In this document: in pieces, positions 44,059 to 54,517 of the stretch
Layout: each line of letters opens with the position of its first letter
Numbering within the stretch: position 1 is the first letter of the stretch
From: Planctomycetota bacterium
Lineage (GTDB): Bacteria > Planctomycetota > UBA1135 > GCA-002686595
Reading direction: 5' to 3'
Length of the DNA: 64,000 nucleotides
Assembly (NCBI GenBank): GCA_020638875.1
Contig: JACKHS010000010.1
Coordinates: 60,843 to 124,842 of the forward strand
The notes under the pieces: generated by a model
What the model was told of the DNA's origin: nothing
Databases searched by the model: none
The model's input: the letters and a program-made list of their open reading frames with translations, nothing else
Program-made: the position numbers and the translations under genes

Positions 44059-45099
44059 CTACGGGAGCCAGGTCACCTCGACGCCGTTGGTGAGGTTGAA
44101 GAACGATCCGCACGGCGAGCCGGCGGGGTCGCGGTACCAGAGCTGGTAGCGGCGCACGTCGCCCGGGACGAGCGGCTGGATCTGCGCGGCGACGACGTCG
44201 GCCGTCGTGGCCGAGTTGCCGCTCGCGTCGGCCGCGATCACCTGGATGCGCACGACGTTGCCGCCCGCGCAGCGCAGGCCGTCGCCGAACAGGTTGCCGC
44301 CGCCGCCGTTGACCGCGTTGTCGCCCTGGAAGTACAGGCCGGGCTGGTTCGGTACGAGGCCGCTGCCGTGCAGCACGAGGCTCGACGCGCCGACGCTCGC
44401 GAAGCCCGTGGCGCCGAGGTGCGCGCCCGCCGGGTCCGCGCCGTTCGCGCAGCCGTTGCCGGCGGCGCCGGGGTTGCCGCAGGGCGACGCGGTGCCGCCG
44501 CCGTCGCAGAAGCAGTACTCGACGCCGGCGTTGCCGGGCACGATGTCGGCCTCCATGCCGTCCATCATCAGGTGGTCGCCGTTGCCGTAGTTGCCGATGA
44601 CGCGCACGGTGGTCACGAGCGCGCCGCCGGTGTCCCACCCGTTCCACGTCCACGTGCAGCCGAGCGGCGCGTTGACGACGTCGCTGTGCAGCAGCACGCC
44701 GCCCGCGCCGTAGAACTCGATCGTGCCGTCGCCGATCGTCGGGTTGTTCGTGGCGAACCAGCCGCCGAAGCGCGTCACGCCCGTGTCGAAGGTGTAGTTC
44801 AGCGCGCCGCCGGTGCTGCCGACCTGCCGCGAGCCCTCGAAGGGCTGGAGGGTGCAGCTGAAGCCCCAGCCGCCCGTGATGTGGGCGGAGCCGGCCTCGG
44901 CGCAGAGGTCGGCCTGGCCCGCGAAGACGCGGTCGGTCACGCAGGTCGGGAAGGGCCCGGAGGCCAGGGACTGGGTCTCGAAGGTCTCCTGCGCGTTGCC
45001 GGTGAAGGCCGCGACGGTCGAGAACTGAGCGGCGGCCAGGCCGGCCAGCGCGAGCGGAGCCGCGGCGGCGAGGCCGAGGCGACGAAGGGTGAGGCTCAT
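44059..45099 (-). CDS. Secreted surface protein with Cys-rich C-terminal domain (paralogue 2)
   Basis: 346 residues; signal peptide LGLAAAAPLALAGLAAAQ. Collinear with paralogue 1 throughout: FETQSLASGPFPTCVTDRVF, GSTGGALNYTFDTGVTRFGG, CTWTWNGWDTGGALVTTVRV, DHLMMDGMEADIVPG, then CFCDGGGTASPCGNPGAAGN, LFGDGLRCAGGNVVRIQV and YQLWYRDPAGSPCGSFFNLT. Likely secreted and surface-retained. An 18-bp perfect palindrome lies in its 5' region. Confidence 0.85.
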   Translation of the reverse strand: MSLTLRRLGLAAAAPLALAGLAAAQFSTVAAFTGNAQETFETQSLASGPFPTCVTDRVFAGQADLCAEAGSAHITGGWGFSCTLQPFEGSRQVGSTGGALNYTFDTGVTRFGGWFATNNPTIGDGTIEFYGAGGVLLHSDVVNAPLGCTWTWNGWDTGGALVTTVRVIGNYGNGDHLMMDGMEADIVPGNAGVEYCFCDGGGTASPCGNPGAAGNGCANGADPAGAHLGATGFASVGASSLVLHGSGLVPNQPGLYFQGDNAVNGGGGNLFGDGLRCAGGNVVRIQVIAADASGNSATTADVVAAQIQPLVPGDVRRYQLWYRDPAGSPCGSFFNLTNGVEVTWLP

Positions 45100-45113
45100 G
45101 GTGTGGTCCTGCG

Positions 45114-45131
45114 CCAGGGGTCGACCCCTGG
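45114..45131. promoter_or_regulatory. 18-bp perfect palindrome, operator or leader hairpin candidate
   Basis: CCAGGGGTCGACCCCTGG is perfectly self-complementary and lies 15 nt upstream of the ATG at 45099. Position fits a repressor operator or an RNA structure that would cover the ribosome binding site. Confidence 0.55.
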
Positions 45132-45384
45132 GATCGAGGGCTGGAGTCGGGGGTGTCGGACGACGGGGGCGCGGGGGGAGCCCACCACGTCCGAAGCCTA
45201 CCCCGGCCCCGCGGCGCAGGTCGGGAGCGCCCGCGCGTCCGCTCGGCGCGGCCGGGCCGCAGCCGCCGGGCCGGCGGCATCCGCCTCGGTGCGTGCCGGG
45301 AGTCGCCGGCGGAGCGCGGGAGTCGACGAGGCTCCCCGCGGCCGTACCGGGGCGGTGGTCGCCGCCCGGGCGCCGGACAGGCTC

Positions 45385-46722
45385 CTAGCCGCGCTCGGTG
45401 ATCGCGATCATCGCCTCGAGCGCCCGGCGCGCGTCGGCCACCAGCGCGGCGCGCTCGGCCGTGTCCAGTCGATCGCGCGCGCCGCTCAGCTCGTCGACCG
45501 CGTCGCCCGCGAGCACGCGGTTCAGGTCGGGCGCTGCGCCCTTGCGCAGGAGATCGAGCAGGCCCGCGAGGTGCGGCGGGTCGTTGCGGCTCATCGTCGC
45601 GCAGCCGCAGCCGCCGCTCGCGCTGCCGGGGATCTCGGCGAGGTGGCGCACCTCGACGCCGCGTTGCGCACCGAGCGCGGCCGCGTTGCGCACGAAGTGC
45701 CCCTCGGTGCCGATCGCGAGCTTGTCGCCCGGCGCGGCGGCGAGCACCTGCTTCCACAGGTAGTCGGTCGAGCCCACGCCGTCCGCCGCCTGCACGGCCT
45801 CGAGCGGCGACTCGGGGTGGATCAACACGCGCCAGCCCTGCGCGTGCCACCACGCGACCTGCGCCGCGCTGAAGATCGTGTGCACGCCGCAGAACGAGCC
45901 CCACAGGATCATCTCGGCCGCGTCGAGCGCCGCGAGGCCGCCCGCGACGACGGCGTCGTCCAGCGCGTAGCCGCCGCCGAAGACCTGCGGGTCGGGCAGC
46001 ACCGCCAGCTTGGACAGGTCCATGCCCAGCCGCGCGGCCGTGTTGCGCCCGAGGTGCTGGTCGGGGACGAACAGGATGCGCCGGCCCTGCGCGCGCGCCC
46101 ACTGCACGACGAGGTGCGCGTTCGAGCTCGTGCACACCGCGCCGCCGGTGCGGCCGGCGAGCGCCTTCAAGCGCCCCGACGTGTTCATGTAGGCGATCAC
46201 GCACAGCTCGTCGCCGTAGCGCTCGAGGAGCTGGTCCGCGACCGGCAGGACCATGTGGTCCTTGGCCAGCATCTCCATCGTGCAGCCGGCCTTGGGGTTG
46301 GTGATCCAGACCTGCTGGTCGTCGCCCGCGAGGATGGCGATCGACTCGGCCATGAAGTGCACGGCCGACTCGACGATGACCTTGCGCTCGGGGTTGCGCG
46401 CGGCCTGCAGCGCGAGCGCGTAGGAGTCGGCCACCGCGCCGCCGTAGCGCTCGACGAGCTTCACGATCTCGCCGCCCATGTAGAAGTGCGCCAGCAGCAG
46501 CAGCGCCTCGCCGAAGTGCTCCTGCGCCGGCCGCACGTAGCGGTCGAGCCAGGGCAGCACCGTCTCCGGCGTGCGGTCGGGCAGCGCGAGGTACTCCTCG
46601 GCGTAGGGGCGGAGCTCGGGCTGGTACCAGCCCAGCGGGAGGTCGGTCTGGCAGATCGGCAGCTCGGCCTGCAGGGCCAGACCGCTCGCAGAGGTGCCGG
46701 CGGGGCGTCGGGGGGCGTTCAC
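45385..46722 (-). CDS. nadA: Quinolinate synthase
   Basis: 445 residues from a GTG with a -10 box 7 nt upstream. LLAHFYMGGEIVKLVERYGG, VADSYALAL, VHFMAESIAIL, NPKAGCTMEM, CVIAYMNTSGRLKALAG, CTSSNAHLVVQWA, FVPDQHLGRNTA, GSFCGVHTIFS, HPESPLEAV and GTEGHFVRNAA follow NadA; the three 4Fe-4S cysteines are in GCTMEM, SFCGVHT and GCGCATM. Condenses iminoaspartate with dihydroxyacetone phosphate for NAD synthesis. nadB and nadC are not in the window. Longer than E. coli NadA at both ends. Confidence 0.94.
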   Translation of the reverse strand: MNAPRRPAGTSASGLALQAELPICQTDLPLGWYQPELRPYAEEYLALPDRTPETVLPWLDRYVRPAQEHFGEALLLLAHFYMGGEIVKLVERYGGAVADSYALALQAARNPERKVIVESAVHFMAESIAILAGDDQQVWITNPKAGCTMEMLAKDHMVLPVADQLLERYGDELCVIAYMNTSGRLKALAGRTGGAVCTSSNAHLVVQWARAQGRRILFVPDQHLGRNTAARLGMDLSKLAVLPDPQVFGGGYALDDAVVAGGLAALDAAEMILWGSFCGVHTIFSAAQVAWWHAQGWRVLIHPESPLEAVQAADGVGSTDYLWKQVLAAAPGDKLAIGTEGHFVRNAAALGAQRGVEVRHLAEIPGSASGGCGCATMSRNDPPHLAGLLDLLRKGAAPDLNRVLAGDAVDELSGARDRLDTAERAALVADARRALEAMIAITERG

Positions 46723-46729
46723 GCCGCGG

Positions 46730-46735
46730 AGCGTA
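46730..46735 (-). promoter_or_regulatory. Leaderless-type -10 box of nadA (TACGCT)
   Basis: TACGCT on the minus strand, 7 nt before the GTG at 46722. Confidence 0.5.
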
Positions 46736-46861
46736 GCGAGCGGGCGCCCGCGCCGCAGCGAATCCCGCGAAGACCTGCAGCCCGGGCCGGCCCGCGTCCG
46801 ACGTACCAGGGCCCCTCTCGCTCCGCGAGCCGCCCCCGTCCTGTCCAGCCGTCCGCACGCC

Positions 46862-48890
46862 ATGGTCCGCCCCACGTCCAGCTCTCTCGCCCTCCGGCTC
46901 CTCGCGCTCTCCGCTCTGGCCGCCTGCGCCGGATCGCGCGGCGCGCGCGGTCCCGAGCGTGTCCAAGACGTGCCGACCGTGTCCGCGCTCGAGGCGCTCG
47001 CGCCGCGCGGCGAGACGCTGCAGGTGCGCGCCGACGCGCGGCTGGAGCCGGGCGAGTACGAGCTGCCCGCGCCCGGCCCCGACGGTCCGCGCGCGGTGGT
47101 GGTGCTCGAGGGCCTGAGCGACGTCACGCTCGACCTGCGCGGCGTCGTGCTGCGCGGCGGCGCGCGCAACGCGCGCTGCGATCAGGCGCGCGGTGTCGGC
47201 CTCTACCTGCGCGACTGCAGCGCCGTGCGCGTCGTCGGCGGGACGTTCAGCGGCTATCGCGTGTCCGTGCTCGTCGACTCCTGCCGGGACGTGGTGCTCG
47301 AGGAGGTCGAGGTGGAGCGCGGCTTCGCCCGCCGCCTGGCCAGCGGCGCCGCGGCCTTCGACGAGACCGACCGCCTCGCGCTCGCCAACGACGGCGAGCG
47401 CTGGCTCGAGGCCTACGGCGCGGGCCTGTTCGTGCGCGACTCGTCCGACGTCACCGTCGCGCGGTGCCGCGTGCGCGCCGCGCAGAACGGCCTGGTGCTG
47501 TCGCGCTCCGGTGACTGCGTCGTGGAGGACAACGACTTCGCGTGGCTGTCGGGTTGGGGCGTCGCGCTCGACGCCGCCGAGGGCTGCGCGCTGCGCGGCA
47601 ACCGCTGCGACGCCGTGGCGCGCGCGGTCACGCCCGCGGGGCGCGCGGAGGACTTCGGCGCCGCCGGCTTCCTGCTGTCGGGCGGCAGCGCGCGCAACGA
47701 GCTCGTCGGCAACAGCGCGCGCGGCGCCAGCGTCGGCGTGCGCCTGGCCGGCACGCCCGCGGCGCCGCTGCACGACAACCGCCTCGCGCGCAACGACCTC
47801 TCGCGCCCGCTCGTCGCGGCGCTCGTGGTCGAGGACGCGCTCGACACCTGGGTCGCGGACGGCCTGGTCGAGCACAGCCCGACCGCCGGCTTCCTCGTGC
47901 AGGACGCGACGCGCACGCTGCTCGTCGACAACCGCCTCGCGCACGTCTACGGCGCGGGCATCGCGCTGCAGGACGGCGCGGACGCGCTCGTCGCCGGCAA
48001 CGAGTTCGTCGACTGCGATCAAGGCGTCGTCGTGCGCGGCGGCGCCGGCCACTGGCTCGGTCAGAACCGCTTCGAGGACGACCTGCTCGAGCTGGTGCTC
48101 GAGGGTACGCGCGCCCTGCACGTGGCGCGCAACGACTGGGCCGCCGACGACCCCGACCTGCACCTGCGCGACCTGCGCGGGCTCGGCGCCGAGGACGAGA
48201 CCGCGCGCGTCGCCTGGCGGCGCCTGGCCGACGCGCAGGGCGACCTGCCCGGCGGTCGCGCGCTCGACGTCGAGTTCGCGAGCGGCGCCGCGCGCGACCT
48301 CGCGGCGCTCGACGACGTGCGCCGCTGGGCGCGGCGCGCAGGGCCCTGACGCGCGCGCCGCTCGGGACGCCGGCGGCGAGGTCGACGTCGTGCTGGGCGA
48401 GTTCACGCCGTGGGACCCCGCGAGCGGCGCGCCGCGGCCGCCGTACGACGACGCGGACCCGCTGGCGCACGCCGCCTGGGACGCGAGCTGGTTCCTGTGG
48501 ACCGACGCGCAGGACCCGCGCGGCGACCTCGAGGCGTGGCGCTCGCTGCGCTTCCAGGCCGTGCGCCGCGCGACCGTGCGCGCGTGGCGCGACCCCTGGG
48601 GCGGCGCGGAGAGCGTGCGCGAGGCCGTGGGGGCGGAGCGCTTCGGCCTGCACGCGAACGCGACGATCGTGCTGGCGGAGGCCGGCACGTGGCGCCTGCG
48701 CACGCGCTCCGACGACGGGCTGCGCCTGACGATCGACGGCGTGGTGGTCAGCGAGGAGTGGACCTGGCACCCGACGCAGGCCGTGGTGCGCGAGCTCGAG
48801 CTCGCCGCCGGCCGGCACGAGGTCGAGCTGGAGTACTTCCAGATCGACGGCGCGGCCGAGCTCACGCTGGAGCTCGACCGCGCCGAGTAG
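46862..48890 (+). CDS. Lipoprotein with right-handed beta-helix and PA14 domain (one frame break)
   Basis: Lipobox LSALAAC at about residues 15-21. Long beta-helix: VTLDLRGVVLRGG, GLYLRDCSAVRVVGGTFSGY, DVVLEEVEVERG, DVTVARCRVRAAQNGLVLSR, DCVVEDNDFAWL and many NosD-like N-x-V turns over about 80-430. A stop at 48349 follows a one-base change near 48340; the next frame continues GGEVDVVLGEFTPWDP and ends with a PA14-like module (TWRLRTRSDDGLRLTIDGVV, AGRHEVELEYFQIDGAAELT). Combined length about 675. Likely an outer-membrane-anchored polysaccharide-binding or -cleaving protein; no catalytic residues identified. Confidence 0.8.
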
Positions 48891-48908
48891 GACCTGCGCG
48901 TCGGGCCG

Positions 48909-50534
<1,626 letters not shown>

Positions 50535-50705
50535 GGCGGGCAGCGGGGGGTCGGGGGGCGCGAGGCGTGCCGCGGCGGGCGCGCGCGAGGGGACGACCGA
50601 GCAGTATGACCGGGGGGCGCGGCGTCGTCGAGGCGCGCGCGCCTTCCCCGGCCCGCCGCCGACCGGCACAATGCCGCGCGTCCCCGAGCCCTTACGAACG
50701 AGCCC

Positions 50706-51464
50706 ATGAAGCCCCTCCGTACCCGCACGCTCCGCCTCGCGCTCCCGCTCCTCGCCGCCCTCGCCGGCGGCTGCTACACCCCCGGCCCGCAGACGTCGGC
50801 CGAGCCGTCGCCCGCGCCGAAGGCGGCGCAGGCCAAGTCGGGCGAGGCGGGCGACGAGGACCTCGCGCAGAAGATCGGCGACGCGGAGGTCGCGCTGCAG
50901 CTCGCCGAGATCGACCTCGAGGTGACGCGCCGCAAGGTCGCCGCCGAGGGCACGAGCGCCGCGTCCGACGTGGCCGAGGCGGCCTTCGAGCGCGAGAACG
51001 CGGCCGCCGCGCTGGCGCACTACCGCGACCTCGAGGCGCCCAAGGACGTGGCCGAGAAGCAGCTCGGCGTGGACGGCGCCGCGCAGCGCCTCGCCGAGCA
51101 GCGCGCCGAGCTCGAGCAGATGATCGCCGACTACGCCGAGTACGACGACGACGAGAAGTCCGCGGTCACGCGCGACATCGTGGTCGGCCGCGAGCGCGTT
51201 CAGGTGGAGTTCGCCGAGCGCCGCCTCGAGCTCGTCACGCAGGAGCTCGCCTCGCTGCGCGAGTTCGAGGTGCCGCGCAAGGTGGCCGAGCTCGAGCGCA
51301 AGCTCGTCTCGAAGGAGGAGGCCCTCGAGGCCGCGCAGCGCAAGGCCGAGCGCGGCGAGCTCGAGGGGCGCGCCGACACGCTGCGCGCCGAGGACAAGCT
51401 GCGCCGCGCGCGGCGCGAGCTCGAGGAGCTGCGCGCGAAGGCGGCTCGGGAGCGCGCCGAGTGA
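50706..51464 (+). CDS. Coiled-coil lipoprotein, first gene of the ebo-like operon
   Basis: 252 residues; lipobox LAALAGGC at about 16-23. After a Pro/Ala linker the rest is one long charged helix rich in Glu, Arg and Ala (AEVALQLAEIDLEVTRRKVA, LEAPKDVAEKQLGVDGAAQRL, RELEELRAKAARERAE). Resembles the helical hairpins of periplasmic adaptor or TolC-linking proteins but no named family. TGA overlaps the GTG of the cyclase-like gene. Envelope-anchored; a scaffold for the coupled proteins is an inference. Confidence 0.75.
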   Translation: MKPLRTRTLRLALPLLAALAGGCYTPGPQTSAEPSPAPKAAQAKSGEAGDEDLAQKIGDAEVALQLAEIDLEVTRRKVAAEGTSAASDVAEAAFERENAAAALAHYRDLEAPKDVAEKQLGVDGAAQRLAEQRAELEQMIADYAEYDDDEKSAVTRDIVVGRERVQVEFAERRLELVTQELASLREFEVPRKVAELERKLVSKEEALEAAQRKAERGELEGRADTLRAEDKLRRARRELEELRAKAARERAE

Positions 51465-52684
51465 GCGCGCGCGCCGCGGCGCTCGCCGCCGCGCTCTGGG
51501 GGACCGCCGCGCTGTGCGGCGCGCCCGCGTCGGCGCAGGACGTCGCGCCGGACGCGCCGCCCGCGAGCGAGGAGGGGCGCGACCTCTCGCCGGCGCAGGC
51601 GCGCGCCGCGCTCGACCGCGCGCTCGGCTACCTCGTCGCCGAGCAGCGCGAGGACGGCTCGTGGGGCGCGGGCGTGCCCAGCGACCTGCGCGAGCTCGGC
51701 TTCGCGTGGGACACGTTCTACGCCTGGAACCAGGCCGCGAACGCGATCGTGCTGATGGCGTTGCTCGACGCGCCCGAGACGCCCGAGCGCCGCGCCGCGC
51801 TCGAGCGCGGGCTCGAGTGGCTGTGCAGCGCGCGGCCCGCGCACCGCGGCGACACCTGGGACGTCGACTCGACCTGGGCCTCGCTCTACGGCTTCACCTG
51901 CCTCGTGACCGTCGCGCAGGACCCGCGCTTCGCCGACGAGGCCTGGCAGGCCAAGCTGCGCGAGCGCGGCCTGCGCTACTACGCGGACCTCGTGCGGCGG
52001 CAGACGCTGCTCGGCGGCTGGGCCTACTACGACGACCCGCCGATCACCGCCAAGCCGACCTGGGCGACGAGCTTCTGCACGGCGCTCGTGATCCCGGCGC
52101 TGCTCGAGGCGCGCGACGCGCTGGGCTGGCCGGTGGACGCCGTCGTGGCGGAGCGCGCGGTGCGCGCGGTGCAGCGCTGCAAGCGCCCGAACGGCGCGTA
52201 CACCTACAACGTCGAGCTGCGGCCCAGCGGCCACGGCGGCGTGAGCATCGACCAGGTGCCCGGCAGCCTGGGGCGCATCCAGGTGTGCAACTGGGCGCTC
52301 TCGACGGCCGGCGACGCGAAGGTCACCGCCGACGCGATCCGCGAGGGACTCGAGGAGTTCTTCACGTTCCACCACTTCATGGACAGCACCCGCATGAAGC
52401 CGATCCCGCACGAGGGTCCCTTCGCGAACGCGGGCTACTTCTACTTCTTCGGGCACTACTACGCGGCGCGCGCCATCGGCCGGCTCCCCCTCGAGGAGCG
52501 CGAGCTGTGGCACCGCCGCCTGCGCTATCACGTGACCAACACCCAGACCGCGAGCGGCAAGAGCTCGGACTTCCTGACCTCGGACTACGTCGAGAACGCC
52601 TGCACGGCCTTCGCCGCGCTCGTGTTGAGCCGCGGCCTCGCCGACGCCGAGGCGGCCGCCGCCGCGGCGGAGGTCGGCCGGTGA
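51461..52684 (+). CDS. Exported terpene-cyclase-like alpha/alpha toroid protein
   Basis: 407 residues, GTG start overlapping the previous stop. Signal peptide (AAALAAALWGTAALCGAPASAQ). Prenyltransferase/squalene-cyclase repeats: LGYLVAEQREDGSWGAG (QW-type motif near 61-69), WLCSARPAHRGDTWD, LGGWAYYDDPP, NGAYTYNVELRPSG. DVDST at 134-138 resembles the DxDDT protonation motif of squalene-hopene cyclases with one Asp replaced by Ser. Half the length of a true SHC (about 630), so a single toroid. Probably periplasmic. Its stop overlaps the EboA GTG. Confidence 0.82.
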   Translation: MSARAAALAAALWGTAALCGAPASAQDVAPDAPPASEEGRDLSPAQARAALDRALGYLVAEQREDGSWGAGVPSDLRELGFAWDTFYAWNQAANAIVLMALLDAPETPERRAALERGLEWLCSARPAHRGDTWDVDSTWASLYGFTCLVTVAQDPRFADEAWQAKLRERGLRYYADLVRRQTLLGGWAYYDDPPITAKPTWATSFCTALVIPALLEARDALGWPVDAVVAERAVRAVQRCKRPNGAYTYNVELRPSGHGGVSIDQVPGSLGRIQVCNWALSTAGDAKVTADAIREGLEEFFTFHHFMDSTRMKPIPHEGPFANAGYFYFFGHYYAARAIGRLPLEERELWHRRLRYHVTNTQTASGKSSDFLTSDYVENACTAFAALVLSRGLADAEAAAAAAEVGR

Positions 52685-53580
52685 GCGCGCCCGCCGACGT
52701 GCGCGCGTGGCTCGACGACGCGCTCGCACCGCACCTCGACGCGCGCGGCAGCGCGTGGGCGCGCGCCGCGCGCGAGGAGCTCGCGGGGGGCCGACGCGCG
52801 CCGCTTCGCCGCGCTCGTCGCGCTGGCCAGCCGGCACGCGCGGCGGCGCCCGCTCGACGCCTCGCCGGCGCTGCGCGCGCGCGCCGCGGAGCTGGTGGAG
52901 GGCTGGGATCCGCTGCGCTGGAGCGTGCTCGACGCGCTGCGCGTGAGCCTCGTGCTCGCGCGGCCCGACCTGGACGCGCCGGGCGGTCCCGCGGCGGTGC
53001 TCGAGGTCTTCCGCCTCGGCGACGTGGGGGAGCAGTGCGCGCTCGCGCGCAGCCTGCAGTTCCTGCCGCGCGCGGAGGACTACGTCTGGCAGGCCGGCGA
53101 GTGCTGCCGCAGCAACATGACCGAGGTCTTCACCGCGATGGCCTGCGACAACGCCTTCCCGGTGCGCTGGTTCGACGACGTCGCGTGGCGCGCGCTGGTC
53201 GTCAAGGCGATCTTCGTCGGCGCGCCGCTCGCCAGCGTGTACGGCCTCGACGAGCGCTTGTCCGAGGACCTCGCGCGCATGGCGCTCGACCTCGCCGACG
53301 AGCGCCGCAGCGCGGGGCGCGAGGTGCAGCCGACCCTGTGGCTGTGCCTGGGGCACTTCGGCGGCGAGCGCGCGCTGGCCTCGCTGGAGCGCGAGCTCGC
53401 GGGCGGCCCTCCGCGGGCCGGCGCGCCGCGGCCCTGGCGCTCGGACGCGCCGGCGCGCGCGCGGCCCTCGAGCGGCACGTCGCGCGCGAGCAGGACCCCG
53501 AGGTGCTGGCCGCCCTGCGCGCCGCGCTCGACGCGCCGCCGACCCAGGCCGCGTTCCTCGCCCTCCAGCCCGCGCCCTGA
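52681..53580 (+). CDS. eboA: EboA-type metabolite traffic protein (compensating frame breaks)
   Basis: GTG overlaps the upstream stop. N terminus MSAPADVRAWLDDALAPHLD, then from about 52785 in the next frame ASRHARRRPLDASPALRARA, WDPLRWSVLDALRVSLVLA, and the EboA signature CCRSNMTEVFTAMACDNAFP, WRALVVKAIFVGAPLASVYG, LDERLSEDLARMALDLADER followed by RSAGREVQP; back to the first frame near 53415 (ALERHVAREQDPEVLAALRA) to the stop. EboA proteins are HEAT-like helical proteins of the ebo cluster, which carries metabolite precursors toward the periplasm. About 300 residues if the frame pair is repaired. Confidence 0.85.
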   Translation: MSAPADVRAWLDDALAPHLDARGSAWARAAREELAGGRRAPLRRARRAGQPARAAAPARRLAGAARARRGAGGGLGSAALERARRAAREPRARAARPGRAGRSRGGARGLPPRRRGGAVRARAQPAVPAARGGLRLAGRRVLPQQHDRGLHRDGLRQRLPGALVRRRRVARAGRQGDLRRRAARQRVRPRRALVRGPRAHGARPRRRAPQRGARGAADPVAVPGALRRRARAGLAGARARGRPSAGRRAAALALGRAGARAALERHVAREQDPEVLAALRAALDAPPTQAAFLALQPAP

Positions 53581-53592
53581 ACGCCGAGCGGG

Positions 53593-53598
53593 TAGACT
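53593..53598 (+). promoter_or_regulatory. -10 box before eboB (TAGACT)
   Basis: TAGACT lies 10 nt before the eboB ATG, just after the eboA stop, so eboB may also have its own near-leaderless transcript. Confidence 0.4.
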
Positions 53599-53608
53599 CC
53601 TCGCCGCC

Positions 53609-54502
53609 ATGAAGTTCTTCGACCCCCACATCCACCTCACCAGTCGCACCACGGACGACCTCGCGGCGATGGCCGCCGCCGGGATCCGCGCGGTCGTCGA
53701 GCCCGCCTTCTGGATCGGGCAGCCGCGCACGAACGTCGGCAGCTTCGTGGACTACTTCGCCAGCCTGATCGGCTGGGAGCGCTTCCGGGCCTCGCAGTTC
53801 GGCATCGCGCACTACTGCGCGATCGGCCTCAACTCGAAGGAGGCCAACAACGAGGCGCTGGCCGAGCAGGTGCTCGAGCTGGTGCCGCGCTACGCCCTCA
53901 AGGAAGGCGTCGTGGCCATCGGCGAGATCGGCTTCGACGAGATCACCGCGGCCGAGGAGCGCGCCTACCGCGTGCAGCTCCAGCTCGCCGTCGACCACGA
54001 GATGGTCGTGATGATCCACTCGCCGCACCGCGACAAGAAGCGCGGCGTGCAGCTCAGCATCGACATCGCGCGCGAGATGGGCCTGCCGATGGAGCGCCTC
54101 GTCGTCGATCACAACAACGAGGAGACGGTGCGCGACACGCTCGAGTCGGGCGCCTGGGCGGGCTTCACCATCTACCCGCACACCAAGATGGACTCGGCGC
54201 GCATGGTCGAGGTCGTGCGCCAGTACGGCCCCGAGCGCATCATCGTCGACTCGTCCGCCGACTGGGGCATCTCCGACCCGCTCGCCGTGCCGCGCACCGC
54301 GGCGCTGATGCGCGAGCGCGGCCTCGACGAGGAGGCCATCCGCCTCACCACCTGGCAGAACGCGCTCGACGCCTACGCCCAGTCGGGCCAGATCGACGTC
54401 GACGCGCTCGCCGGCGACGCGGTCATCGACCAGACGCAGACCTTCCTCGACAACTCCGTGCTGCGCGGCCAGGAGCCGCAGCGCACGACGACGGGCGCCT
54501 GA
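53609..54502 (+). CDS. eboB: EboB-type TatD-family metal-dependent hydrolase
   Basis: 297 residues. DPHIHLTSRTTDD (HxH), VEPAFWIGQPRTNVGSFVDY, LIGWERFRASQFGIAHYCAI, GVVAIGEIGFDEITAAEERA (metal-bridging Glu), VMIHSPHRDKKRGVQ (His), VVDHNNEETV (His) and VDSSADWGISDPLAVPRT (Asp) give a complete binuclear metal site of a TIM-barrel hydrolase. The extended FWIGQPRTNVGSF and ADWGISDP segments are those of EboB rather than ordinary TatD nucleases. 28 bp after eboA. Confidence 0.9.
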   Translation: MKFFDPHIHLTSRTTDDLAAMAAAGIRAVVEPAFWIGQPRTNVGSFVDYFASLIGWERFRASQFGIAHYCAIGLNSKEANNEALAEQVLELVPRYALKEGVVAIGEIGFDEITAAEERAYRVQLQLAVDHEMVVMIHSPHRDKKRGVQLSIDIAREMGLPMERLVVDHNNEETVRDTLESGAWAGFTIYPHTKMDSARMVEVVRQYGPERIIVDSSADWGISDPLAVPRTAALMRERGLDEEAIRLTTWQNALDAYAQSGQIDVDALAGDAVIDQTQTFLDNSVLRGQEPQRTTTGA

Positions 54503-54517
54503 GGCGCCGCGCCGGGC

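Noticed and set aside
46862..48349. Treating 48350-48890 as a separate gene
   Set aside because: It has no start codon or ribosome binding site near its beginning, and its PA14 module fits as the C-terminal part of the preceding lipoprotein.
42776..48865. A minus-strand open frame of about 2,000 codons
   Set aside because: It contains the real gene 42776-43810 and parts in the wrong frame of 44059-45099 and nadA; only the segments with recognisable proteins are genes.
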